Positions 26,476 through 38,370 of a stretch of 64,000 nucleotides of DNA are shown here, piece after piece. The stretch lies in the NCBI GenBank assembly GCA_013398615.1, contig VZSR01001685.1, positions 30,281,556-30,345,555 of the forward strand, given 5' to 3'. This stretch comes from Brachypodius melanocephalos. Its lineage: Eukaryota > Chordata > Aves > Passeriformes > Pycnonotidae. Position 1 is the first letter of the stretch. Every line of letters begins with the position of its first letter. Made by a program: the position numbers and the translations under genes. A model generated the notes under the pieces. The model made no database searches. It was not told where the DNA came from and was given only the letters and a program-made list of their open reading frames with translations.

Positions 26476-26635
26476 GAGTTGGGTTTTTTGTTGTTTTGTT
26501 GTTGTTGTTTGGTTGGGTTTTTTGTTTGTTTGTTTAGGGTTTTTTGTTTGGTTGGTTTTTGGGTTTTGGTTTTGGTTTTTTTTGTGGATTTTTTGGGGGC
26601 GGTTTTTGTTTTGATTTTTTTTCTTTTTTCCTGAA
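26476..26635. repeat. T/G low-complexity tract
   Basis: About 160 bp in which the + strand is almost entirely T and G (mixed GTTT, GTTG and GGGTTTT units, then a GGGGGCGG run). The Lys/Thr/Gln-rich minus-strand frame across it is a composition artefact. Confidence 0.9.
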
Positions 26636-28205
26636 TATAAACTTCTATTTTGGAAAGTATAAGAATTTCTTTTAATGCTGTCTCACCTATGAATATGCTT
26701 AGCAATTCTGTAGGAATTAAGTAACTCTATGGCAATAGACTAGTCCTGGATTACTTGTATAATGTTTCAGCAACAACACAAGAGAAAATATGAAATCTTA
26801 AAATACAAGAAGGAGATTCTAAAATACAGAAACAGAACATGGAAATTATCATGTAATAGACATAATCTTAAAATTCTGATTTCAGTCCCTTTTTTTTCTA
26901 ATTAATTTGAATTTAAAACCTGAATTGCTGTATTTTCAACATAATATCTTTACTGTTTCAACATATTTTAAACTATTGATTCAAAACAAACTATTAAACT
27001 CTTAATCATGTGCTTCTTAAACACAGCTGAAGTGCATTATCTCTTTACAAATGAAAGCAATTCTAAGGGGACACCCCTTTCTTATCTTGGCTGTATCAAA
27101 TGAGATAACTTCATCACTCTGACAAGAGAAAAAGAAGGCAGTTCTGGCTGTGTGTTTCTAATGTCTGGATGAAAAATGTATAACCCATCTCCTGTTTGTT
27201 TGTCATGTTGGAATGTTCATAAAATCTAAAAAGCTGCCAAAGAAACATTACATGGTATGAACATGAACAGTTTGTAGCATGCTGATGACTATTAGCAGGA
27301 CTTTAAGGCACTGGAAAACAAATAAAAACTGTTTTTTTAGACATGGTTTTAATTTTTTGTAAAGCAGACCTTGCTTCATTATCTGAAGACATTTAATGTA
27401 CTGGACAGCTGCTGAGGCCCTTACTAGATAACTTTTTTTCCTTCTTTGCTTCATGAATTTATTCTGCTTTTCCTTCTTATTTACTGTCCTTGAAAAGCCA
27501 GGAAACCAACAAACCCAACAAACTCAACCACCTTGCAGTGATCAGCATGCTTGTAGCTTTGAGGAGCTCCAGCTACAATTATAGTGGGGCATCGGGTGAT
27601 CAGGCTCTCTGAAAAGCAGATGATGTAGTATCAAACTCAATGCACTTGCACAGCTGACCTTTTAAACATTTACCAGAGGTTATTTACTTTTATACCTGTA
27701 CCTTACAGCCCTGTTTCATTATTTAAATATGGATTTAGATTATCTAAATTTAGCTTAATAAGAACGGTCAACATAACCCAATTTGCTCTTGTAAGGTCAA
27801 CTTTGCACATGCAGGGATGGTATTGCTTTTGTAAAATAAAATGCTACCAAATCTACCTACATATGCTTTCTTTTCTCCCTAGGGGTGATATATGTGAACA
27901 GAACTTAAAAACTTGACTTTGGCTTTTCTTTCTTTGACTCTGCCTCTGAGGCATATTTCCTTCCATCCCCTGTGTGCTCTGAGCCTTGCTCATTAGTTTG
28001 GAATGGAAATGAAACTGCTGCAACATTTATGTTCCAGAGAGGGGTCCTCCAGTCAGCCTTGCAAATGCGTGAAGTATGGTAAAAACTTTATCAATCAATA
28101 AAGTCTTCCTGGCAGCCAAGTTATAGATTTCAAATTTTTATATTGTGTGAGTAGTTTTCTCCCTATTCACACCTTTTTACATGAGATTATTTTTAAGTAT
28201 CTAGA
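26636..28205. other. Intergenic, no gene recognised
   Basis: AT-rich sequence, nothing recognised. Confidence 0.5.
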
Positions 28206-28276
28206 GAAAAAACAAAAAAAAAAAAAAAAAACAAACAAAAAAAACAAACAAAAAAAACCCACCAAAAAACAAAACC
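28206..28276. repeat. A/C low-complexity tract
   Basis: About 70 bp of A-runs broken by single C or CCC, including an 18-19 base poly-A run and CAAACAAA units. Confidence 0.92.
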
Positions 28277-28731
28277 TGACAGTTTATGTAGTTAAGCCAA
28301 AGTCACTGAAGGTTTTAATTCTAGATTATGGATATGAGTGCATCAGTCATAGTAAATCTGCATGTCTCTTTGACACAGTTTAAAAATTCAGGTGAAATAT
28401 ATGTGCATATATCTTTTACTCCAGAGAGTATGATAGCATTTTAAAGGTTTGTTTCTTCACAGAAGTAACAGTTCTAGGTATTTGATGTTTTCTGAATTTA
28501 GGGTATGAACTGCGCCAGATGCACTCAGATGTTATTGATATTGCTTATTGGTCATTACCATTAATTCCTTGCTTACAAGCACATAAAAGTGTATTGATTT
28601 CCACTGTAGTGACAGGCACCTGTAATTGGGCATGATGCTGAGGAATATGTACCTGGAGCTGCATTTGTGACATCACACATCCTCAGAAAGAAATCTCCTT
28701 TGCTATCAAAGTAATAAGACTCTCCAAGGGG

Positions 28732-28858
28732 GAAAAAAACCAAAAAAACAAAAAAAAACCAAAAACAACCTAGTCCAGAGGGTTTTCATATGGGGTAATA
28801 GTGTACTTTTGCATATGTATAAACTTCCCATTGTAGATTAAAAAAAAAAAAAAAAAAG
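28732..28858. repeat. Two further A-rich tracts
   Basis: An AAAAAACCAAAAAAAC type tract at about 28732-28770 and a separate poly-A run of about 18 bases at 28840-28857, with 70 bp of ordinary sequence between. Confidence 0.9.
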
Positions 28859-31800
28859 GCATGATTGAGTAGCTGTAGAAAGTCTCCTCCTACGTTCCTC
28901 TCCCCAAATCCGTGAGTATCCTAGAGGTTTTCTACTGGGAAATTACCTTTTACCATTGACACAAGAACACTTGCCAACAAGTCCTAATTTTAAATAACAT
29001 AATTTGGATCTTCTCTGACATTTAAAAGGTGTTGCCAGCTAGTGTAACAGAGTTAGCAAACATGTGCTAATCTGTATAAGTACTCCTGGAAAGCAAATAG
29101 TCTTTCTATGTAAAATTTTTAAAAAGAGAATTGAAAAAGAAATCTCATATCCTGCTCTTCAGGCCCACTTTTTACTAACCTGAGGGGTTGTCTTTATCCT
29201 TATCCTTAAATTTCATGTGGAATCAAAGTCCAACACTGATGATCTTTTTGCATCTGGAAGGTTTCCAAAGTGACTCACTGGAGACCCACAAACTGATCTT
29301 TTTTTACATACATAGTTTTAGTATCCATAGGAGACTGAAGGTCTCCACTGGCAGTAGAGAATAACTTGTGCCAGTGGTCAGGTTCCAGGCAAAATAAGCA
29401 ATTGAAGTTTTCTGCTTTTAATTCTGTACCTGTACTAAATTGATGTCAATTTCCCATGGAATTGTACACATAATAAAGATACTTGATATATAATCCGTGT
29501 AACTTGTTATAATTAGAAGAAATGAATATATCATAAAAGTTCTTGTTTTCTGTTAAAGATTGTTTTTACCATTGTTGCCTTGATAACTTCAGCTCAAACT
29601 TGCCTTTTTTTCTCCTTGCAAGGTGCTGTCTTCTTTTAAAAAACACTGCTGGTGCTAATGAAAATTGTTAAGAAAAGATCTCTGATTTGAATTTCTTTTG
29701 AATTTCTAACTTACGTATGGGCTTTTATATGCCTGCTTGAACAGTAAAGATACTAGCATTTTCTAGCCAACCTTTATTGATTCCATGACTTCAGAATGGC
29801 ATGAGGAACTATGATAAGAGCAAGGGTTGTAATAAGGAAAGTGTGGTTTGCACAATCAAAAAAGTTTATTTTTTGATCCAGTATATATATTAAAACAGAT
29901 GTGAATTGGATGCCAAAGTAAAATATAAATCATTCTTACTGTTCAAATATTGTCCAAAGACCTTTACACTAACTAACCCCAAGGATAATTATGGTATAAA
30001 AATGAAGAATACAGAGAAAGCAGTGGATGTTCAGCCTTTTAGAAAATCCATGCCAGTGATTTAAGAAATTTATATGTGCATTTTAGAACATTGATTTTGA
30101 AAAATCACTAAAAAAATAGTCAACCTGCATAGCTCTTAATGGTGGTAAACAACAGTGTTCAAGAAAATGGTCAATATACTATTAAGTACTACATTAATAC
30201 AGCCAGCAATGTTCTTAATAAGAAAGGACGTCCATAACCTACTAAGTCCAACCTGCTTCAGATGTTTTGGGAATGATCTCAGGCCATTTTTGTACTGCTG
30301 GGAGTCTTCAAGGCAACCTTTTGGGGATTGATACCTGACTGTTTTAAAGCTAAATTCTGCTAACGCATGTGGTGTTTTCCCTGGGTAAACTGTCTCACGC
30401 ATACTTAAAAGCAGGATTGCATTTTTAGGATCTTATGCTTGACAGGTACTGCAGCATAGTTAAATAGTTGTAGTATTATCTATATTTGTAAACATTTGAA
30501 CTGAGTTTATGGAGTAATTACTTCTATATAAAATAAGGTTTATCACAGATTATGTAAGTCTTGCCTCGTCATCCTACGTTGCAAAACTGGAACCTGTTGA
30601 CACTTTCCTGTTTTTCTTACAGGCTATTCTCAGTAATAGGAAACTCCTGATATCTGCCTTTGCAGATGTCCGCAGCTGACGTCAGGAATTTCAGACACCA
30701 TTGTGAAAGTTGTGTTCTAACCTGTAAAACTTGTTGCAGCGATGATTAGGGATATGACAACTCTTAGGTACATCTCAGTCACAGGTGGATCGCAATTTTC
30801 TGTTTGTTTTTTGAGGTTGTTCAGAAATTGTATTTTATCAGAATAGGAAATGTTCAAAGGAAAATTAACACCACAAACTTCTGCTGAAAGACAGCTTCGC
30901 CTGCTTAGTCTCTGATCCAAGTCAGATTACTAAAATGGTATCAGCCATTTTGAAATAGAATATGCACCTTGCAGAACAGAAATTTTGACTTTTGACCAGA
31001 TCTGATATCAATTTGGAATAATAGAGAGATAAGTTCCTTTGGAATAATGTAGGAGATAAGTTCCTTCACTCTTCCTATGAGAGCCAGAGCACTAAATCAT
31101 CTGCAGTTGTTCACATTCATGGCAGAGTGAGAGAGACCCCTCAGTTTCTTGTCTGCCATCAGCTATCTGTAGACTGTGTTAGTTACTGTGAACTAGTTAT
31201 ATAGATAATATCAAAAACCTTCTGCCTGCAGTAAAGAACTATCAGCTGAACCACCAAAAAAAGTTAGATGGGACTAACCCAGAGAGATTTCAAAATGTAT
31301 TTATGGTTTGTGTGAAACAGATGGTGCATTACAGCATGATAGAGGGACAATATAATATAAAGAAATTCAATGACAAGAAACACAGAAGAGTGAGGCAGGG
31401 TAATTTTGAATTTCCTAAGAAAGGAATGAAGTTTTAGAAATAATACCAAAGGAAATATAAATATTATCTTGTTATACAGATGCAATGGGAATATAATTTG
31501 GAAATATTACTATAGTTTCTTTTGCTTGATCAGTCAATTTTATGACTATGAAAAATATTCTTTCTGCATGAGGTGAGCATGGCAGAGATTTGGTAAAATG
31601 ATCTCTTGGAAGAGGAGCCAAGATTTCGGAACTGTGACCTTTTCACTGTCTCATCAGCCTGGCTATAAAGTAATTCTAGACTGGTTTAATGCAGCAGATT
31701 GTGTGTGACTGACACAACAACTGGTTCGCTTCTTGAAACCCAACACAACTGGCTTATGATTCCTGCCATTACTGTTTTCTGTCTCTACATCCCCAAGTGT

Positions 31801-33025
31801 ACTTCAGCTTTTAGCTATGATCCTATCACTGTTGTTAAAATATTTAATTACAAGTATTTTTTAAATCAAGTCTAACCTACTAGATCTTACAACTTTAAAT
31901 AAAAACCTGTCAACCCCTTTTTATTTTCCTTCTGCATGAATGCAGGAGTAAGCTTAAAATTATGAAAGAGCTCTTGACCTCATGCAAAGTCTGTAAGCCA
32001 GGATTCAAAGAAAAAGAGTCCAAGTGGTTTTTTTTAATAGACTTCCCAGTTTTTTTTAATTCTTGAACTTACAGTGTGGCTGTGCAATCAGGCTTTCTCC
32101 AGATGGCAAAGAACCTAGGTTTGGCTTTAAAGAAAGTCCTAGGACATGCACCCTAGAAATGGTGGCTGGAAGCTTACTACTTGTTACACAGCTCTTTCCA
32201 CTTGGACAACTTCCTTCAGATTCCTTATCTAGCTGAAAAAATCAGTTTCAAGGCTTTTTTCACAACAACTTTAAGCTAGAAGTTAACACCTGAACTCAAA
32301 GAGCACTGAATTTTTTTTTCTAAAATAAGAGGTTTTTGTAAATTCCCATAGGGATGGAAAAAATTATTTACAAATTTAAGTTAAAATAATATGATTTAAA
32401 GTTTATTTTTGCAGCTCTTGTGCATTCCTCCACTGTTCTTGTAGTCCAGATGTTGTCATGTTTTCCCAATACATTGGAACTTATGGGACTAAATTGCTGA
32501 GACAGCAACCCCAAAAATGTCCCAGCAGCACAGGACATAGGAAGACTGAGGATAATGGATGGTAATATGCTTCTTAAAACACAACCCTGTACTCCATCAA
32601 CCACTGGCTATTGTCTACACATTTTAGGCTACCCCACTCTGCAGGGAAAGTGTTAGCACCCTTCTAAGAAACCAGGATTAATGAAATGTGATAGCCTGGG
32701 CAAAACCTTCACAGTATAAATAGAAGTGGATCCCTGGCTTTCTGGATTGAATGTGTGCAAAGTTTTAATGTCCAAAGCTCTGAACCTACAAAACAAAGTT
32801 TTGTGTGTCTAAAGTTTTAATGCAAAGTTTTAATGTCTAAAGCTCTGAACCTACAAAACATTATAGATGTGTTTAACTTTATGCTTAGCAGGACACCTAC
32901 TTTATGCTTAGCAGGATGTTGTTTTAGAGTATGAAGTTAAAAATGAACACAGTATAGGAATGAATGAAAAATAGCCTTATTTTAAGGATGCTAGTCAGAA
33001 AAAAAACCAGAAAGCTCTTCTGAAA
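28859..33025. other. Intergenic, no gene recognised
   Basis: AT-rich sequence with two small tandem duplications, at 31012-31066 (26 bp offset) and 32757-32916. No coding or transposon homology recognised. Confidence 0.55.
32757..32916. repeat. Clustered short direct repeats
   Basis: A 39 bp segment beginning GCAAAGTTTTAATGTC at 32757-32795 recurs at 32822-32860 with one mismatch. A 16 bp unit TTTATGCTTAGCAGGA at 32878-32893 recurs at 32901-32916. Confidence 0.95.
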
Positions 33026-33030
33026 AATAG

Positions 33031-33192
33031 AATAACAATAATAATATAATATAATAAACATAATATAATAAATATAATAAATATAATATAATATAATATA
33101 ATATAATATAATATAATATAATATAATATATTTTTACAAAATATAATTATAACATACTAATATTATATTATATTATATTATATTATATTATT
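33031..33192. repeat. AT-rich microsatellite with inverted arms
   Basis: (ATAAT)n/(AATAT)n runs from about 33031 to 33130. After a short interruption, (TATTA)n, the reverse complement of the left unit, runs from about 33158 to 33192. The two arms can pair. Confidence 0.95.
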
Positions 33193-34690
33193 TAAAAATT
33201 AAAATTATTTTTTCATTTTGTAAGTTCCAAATACTACATATCTCAATAATGTATTGATTTGTGTAAAAAAACCCTGCAAATGTTCTTACTAAACATTCCA
33301 CTAGATCTCGCAGTGATCTTGTTTATTTAATGTTCACAGGGAATCAAGATGCTATTATTTGTCATGGTCTGGTCAAAATTATATATTGTATGAGATAATC
33401 TTCCCATATAGCTATTGCAGGTAAACCAGTGGGGGGAAAGTTGCAAAGTCCTGGAAGTTCTGGAGTGAAATAGGAGGGCACTTCCAAGCCACCAGTCACT
33501 GCTTGATCTGAGGAAGCTCTGGCCATCCTGGTGCAAAGTATTGCACAGGGTGCAAGAGATAAGGATCACCTTAAAAAATCAAATAAGTCATAGTAAACAT
33601 TGGCCTGTGGCATAAAGGTGTGAGATGGTTATGAAAGAGCTGTTGTCTCATATTACCTCACACCTGCTCCATGCATTGAGCTGTGCTAATGTCAGAGATA
33701 CAGCTCAGTTTGTGTCTGCACAGCTGGTTATTGTGGATAGGATCAAACCTGGCTCCTCTACACGAGGGAACAAATGTCTTCTAAACTGAGGGATTTTACC
33801 TGCTATGGCCTATAGTTTTAGGCTTTTAATACTATCTGAGCATATATTTTAAGTTGTGAAACAGATACATCCATCTATATAAAAAGTATACATCTGTCTG
33901 TCCTGTAACTCCCTGTCCCAATTAAAAGAAGAGCCAAAGTCTGAAGCAAAGAAAAAAACTTGTGTCCAAATAATGAAGTATTCATAATCTTTTCTTGTAA
34001 CTGGGTACTAAGAACATGTAGTCCACATTTCCTAGCAAATAACAACAAAACTTTATAGTTGTCATCATGCACCTCATATTCAGGAAATATATTTAATTGC
34101 AACTAATATGTATGTTTAGATAACAGAAGAGATTTGTAGGTGGACATGGAATGATAATAAAAACAAATTTTATGTTTTGCAGTTATAATGATACAACAAT
34201 AATCAATTGGTATCAGAAATGATGGGGTAGTTCTATGTTTTTGTCTTTTCCTTTTAACTCTGTATCTTAATAAGAAAACAGCATTTATAGTGGCAACAGA
34301 CCTACAGATTTATAGATATAAGATACAAAAGAGAAAGACAGACTGTTACGTTGGTACATTTTACTTTCCCAACATTAGGGATTTTCACCAAGCAGGCTTG
34401 TTCTTCTTGATTACTTTGGGACCAGGAGTTGAAAATCATATTTGTGTGTCAGGAGATTGCTAAAAATTGGTACTTGAATGATACATTTTCAGGATTTACA
34501 CACTTCAGCTGGAACTGCTGATGAGTTTGAACATAGATATTTATATATATAGAGAGATATAGATCTATATATATTTATGTCACTGCTATTGCTTGAGAAT
34601 CAATTTGAGCTGTATCTATGGAGTTGTACATAAGGAACAGATGTTTGTCCAAGATAACCAAATGTATTTAATTTCTGGAGTTCCAAAAAT
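33193..34690. other. Intergenic, no gene recognised
   Basis: AT-rich sequence. Contains the perfect palindrome ATATAGATCTATAT at 34557-34570 inside a TA-rich stretch. Confidence 0.5.
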
Positions 34691-34694
34691 TTTA

Positions 34695-34850
34695 GGTTTC
34701 TTTTTTACAAAGGTGTGTGGTGACAGGACAAAGGGAATGGCTGTAAACTAAGAGAGGGTAGGTTTAGATCAGATATGTGGAAGAAATTTTTTACTATGAG
34801 GGTGGTGAGGCACTGGAACAGGTTGGAAACTATTCCATAATTCTACAATA
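34695..34850 (+). repeat. CR1 LINE 3' fragment
   Basis: Plus-strand CR1 3' region: GACAGGACAAAGGGAATGGC, AGAGGGTAGGTTTAGATCAG, then GTGAGGCACTGGAACAGGTT. The element's 3' terminus is not recognisable. Confidence 0.87.
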
Positions 34851-36119
34851 CTTTAGTGATTTGTGACAACATTTATTCTGGAAGTTGCATTAGGCATTGC
34901 CTAAATCTCATGGTTTTGTACAGAATTGACTGTTGAATAAATAGCACAAGAGAAATGCCTTATTTCAGAGGTGTCACTGACTGTTGAAACTTTATTGTTT
35001 AAATCAAAACGTTGCTCCTGACAGAAAATATTTTAACCAGAATAAGGCAGAGTCACAGAGTCTCCAGCTTGGAGGCTTTCAGCGGGGAGCTGTGCCCTCT
35101 GCTGTTGGCTTGAGCACAGTGAAGGAATAGCAACAAGCAGCACCCTGAATACTTTGGACCTGAAACATGGGTAAAATGGGACAATTCAAAAACATCTTCT
35201 AACGTAACTATTTTTATAGGGTAAGTTTTTTGTCCCAAACCTATTTGTGATATGAGGATTTTTATGAAAATGCTACAGAATATTTAATACAAGTTTCTTT
35301 GTAAATTGCATCTGGTGGTTAAGAATATTTTTTGTTTCTCGTCACCTGAGAGACTTTGTAAACATTTGTCACCAGTAAAAACCAGAGCAACAGAACTTTT
35401 GAGAAGGATTTTTCTCTTCTTTTCTCTGTGATGAAGCATTAAAATTCATTATTTCTTCTGAGCAATGGGAAGAAAAAGTACTAACTCTTCTATCAAAACA
35501 GAAGAACAAAGCCAAAAAGTATATCGTTACTGGAAAGTTTATTGTTCTTTTTATTATTGTTGAACCTTTTCTCATCAAATACTGCTTAAAACCCAATTCA
35601 AAACTTGTATGTCTATATTACTGGCTGACTACAATGCCTGCCATACCTTTTGATTTTACTGTCCACATTGGTGATAGTCACAAAGAATAATTTCTATGAG
35701 ACAGTGAGGGATACAGTGCTTCTTTCACCATTTCCCAGATACAGTTCTTAATAACAAAGGGACAGGAAAAAAGAAATCATAATTTCAGTTCCAACTATTT
35801 GCTGCTGTTCAAAACTATTTTTCTCTTTGAGCTACTGAACTGCTGGAAACACACCTACACACGCAGCATATTAAAGTTTACAAAGGTAAAATGCAGATAT
35901 GTACCTGTGCAAATAAGCATATTTATGCATCACAGTGGTAGTTTAGCTGATTTCTATTCTAAGATTTTATTACACAGGCAGTGTTCTTTCTTGTTATGTT
36001 CCACATTAAACTCCACAAGCATAATGCAAGTTGGAGCAGTATTCAAACTGCAAGACAGGGACAAGGGGAGCAAAACCCTCTCTCATGGTTAGAAATCAGG
36101 TTTATGAGCACTTGAGGAA
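34851..36119. other. Intergenic, no gene recognised
   Basis: AT-rich sequence before the larger CR1 copy. Nothing recognised. Confidence 0.5.
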
Positions 36120-37655
36120 CCTGAACATACAGTAGTCTATGGGATATTGAAAAAAATCCCAGAGTCCTGAGGGAATTGGCTGATGTAGTTGCCAAGCCAC
36201 TCTCCATGACATTTGAAAAACCACAGCAGCCAGGTGAAGTCCTAGATGGCTACAAAAAAATGGAAACATTGCACCTATTTTTCTAAAGGGGATAAAGGAG
36301 GATCCTGGGAACTACTGTATTATCAGCCTTACCACCTGGGATATAATGGAACAGATGTCCATGGCAGCTATGCTGTGTGGAGGACAGAGAGGTGAATCAG
36401 AGCATCCTGCATGGCTTCACCAAGGGCAAGTCCTGCCTGACAAACATAGTGGCCTTCTGTGATGGAGCTGACTACATCAGCAGACAAGGGAAGAGCCATA
36501 GATGTCACCTGTCTGGATTTCTGTAAGGCCTTGGGCACAGTTCCCCACAGCATCCTATTCTCTCAGTTGGAGAGAGATGGATTTGATGGGTGCACTCTTT
36601 GGTTAATGAGGAATTGGTTGGACCATGGTATCATCCAGAGGGCAGTGGTCAAGGGTTCAATGTCCCCATGTATGTCAGTAACAGCTGGTGTCCCTCAGGG
36701 CTCCATATGGGGACAAGTACAGTTTAATGGGTTTTATCAGTGACATAGGCTAACAGATTCGCTGTACCCTGAACAAGTTTGCAACTGATGTCATGGTAGG
36801 ATTATCACACCTGAAGGATGGAATGCCATCCAGAGGGACCTGGACAATCTTGAGAAGCAAGCCCACGAGAACCTCAAGAGGTTCAACAAGGCCAAGTGCA
36901 AGGTCCTGTACCTGAGTCAGGGAAAACCCCAGTATTATATAAACTGGGGTATGAAGGGATTGAAAACAGCCTTGCCAAGAAAGGCTTAGGGTTGCTGGTG
37001 GATGAAAAGCTGGAAATGTCCCAACAACATGTGCTTGCATCCCAGAAAACCAACCATATCCTGTGCTGCATCACAAGATTGGCCAGCAGGTCAAGGGAGG
37101 TGATTCTACCCCTCTGTTCTCGTGACATCCCACCTGGAATAGAGCAACCAGCCTTAGGACCCCCAGCACAGGGAGGACATACATCTGTGGGAGCAAGTCA
37201 AACACAGGGGAGCCACAGAAATGAGTAGAGGGCTGGAACACCTCTCCTATGAAGAAAGGCTGAGAGAGTTGTGCTTCTTCAGCCTGGAGAAGAGATGGCT
37301 CCAGGGAGACCTCACTAGAGCTATTCAGTACTTTAAGGAGGCCTGTAAGAAAGATGAGGATAAACTTTTTGGTAAGGCATGTAGCAATAAGACAAGGGGT
37401 AATGTTATAATTAAAAGAGGGTAGATTCAGATTAGATGAAAGGAAGACGTTCTTTACAAAGAGAATACTAAAACAGTGGCACAGGATGCCTGGAGAGGTG
37501 GATGCCCCATCCCTGGAAACATTCAACTTAATGGACAGAGTTCTGAGAAATATGATCTAGATTAAAATATCTCTGCTTATTGCACAGGGGCTGGAATTAG
37601 ATGACATTTAAGATTCCTTCCAACACTTCATGATTTTATGATTCTATGATAAGTG
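36120..37655 (+). mobile_element. CR1 LINE, 5'-truncated, with reverse transcriptase part and 3' end
   Basis: The longest transposon in the window, about 1.5 kb and sense on +. It starts inside the CR1 reverse transcriptase and runs to the diagnostic 3' end ATGATTTTATGATTCTATGA. Recognisable segments are VTCLDFCKALGTVPHSILFS near 36510, VTAGVPQGSIWGQVQFNGF near 36680 (usually GVPQGSVLGP), CKVLYLSQG-like coding near 36900, and the LSYEERLRELCFFSLEKRW block near 37250. Frames are broken by indels and stops, so it is a dead copy. 5' truncation is normal for CR1 insertion. Confidence 0.93.
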
Positions 37656-37731
37656 TATGTACTTGCTTGATGGTGCATTGACAGCCTGGCACAGTGTGAC
37701 TTGTTGCTATCTTTCCTTTACTACCAGGGCA

Positions 37732-38370
37732 TGTTTGAAACCTACTGCACATGCAACTCAAGAATCATATTTGTTATGAACCAGAAATAGTTTTAGGAAT
37801 GTCACAGAATGCTGGAGTCCAAGGCATGAGGAAAACCCCTCAAATTGCCCTGGGGAGTCTGAGACCCTAGCTGGGACTCCAGGAAAGCATTGTCTTTGAC
37901 CTTAGTCCATGGGAAAAACTTCCAACACTCATAGATAAGTTGAAAACAACAAAAATGTAAAATAGATGGTAGTTTAGTTTGTCACAGGGTGAAAATTTGT
38001 AGTTCTGAGTTTTGAGAATGGAAGTGGATGAGAGCAAGATGGAGAATTTTGGGCAGTGCTTTGAGTTCTTCTCCTTCGACTCCATTTTCTGCTGTGTCGG
38101 GGTCACAAAAACATTGGCAGATGCAGAAATTGCATGTCTAGAATCGATAGTGATTATTGCCACAGAACTGTAAATATAGTACGTTTTAAGAGTTAATTGG
38201 ACTAGAAACCTTTAAAAGACCTTGAGCACCCGCTGTCTGAAGTGCTCGGCAGCATCTTCCAGCGTGTTAAGCCTGGTGTTGGCAGCATGCAAATCTTGAG
38301 ATAAGAAATTGAATAAACATCTTTGAACACCGAAGCTGCAAGTCCCACTCATCTTTTCAACCCTGGTACA
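37732..38370 (+). mobile_element. Solo LTR of an endogenous retrovirus (probable)
   Basis: Plus-strand LTR-like unit. An AATAAA at about 38313-38318 (TTGAATAAACATCTTTGAAC) is followed by an R/U5-like stretch ending CCCTGGTACA, and the composition is unlike the flanks. It resembles an avian endogenous retrovirus LTR family as I recall it. If it runs from TG at 37732 to CA at 38370, the flanks GGGCA and GGGCT form an imperfect 5-base target duplication. No internal retroviral coding sequence is adjacent. The 5' boundary is the weaker one; a start near 37800 is also possible. Confidence 0.6.

Noticed and set aside
26454..26705. Lys/Thr/Gln-rich minus-strand open frame
   Set aside because: Translation of the T/G low-complexity tract.
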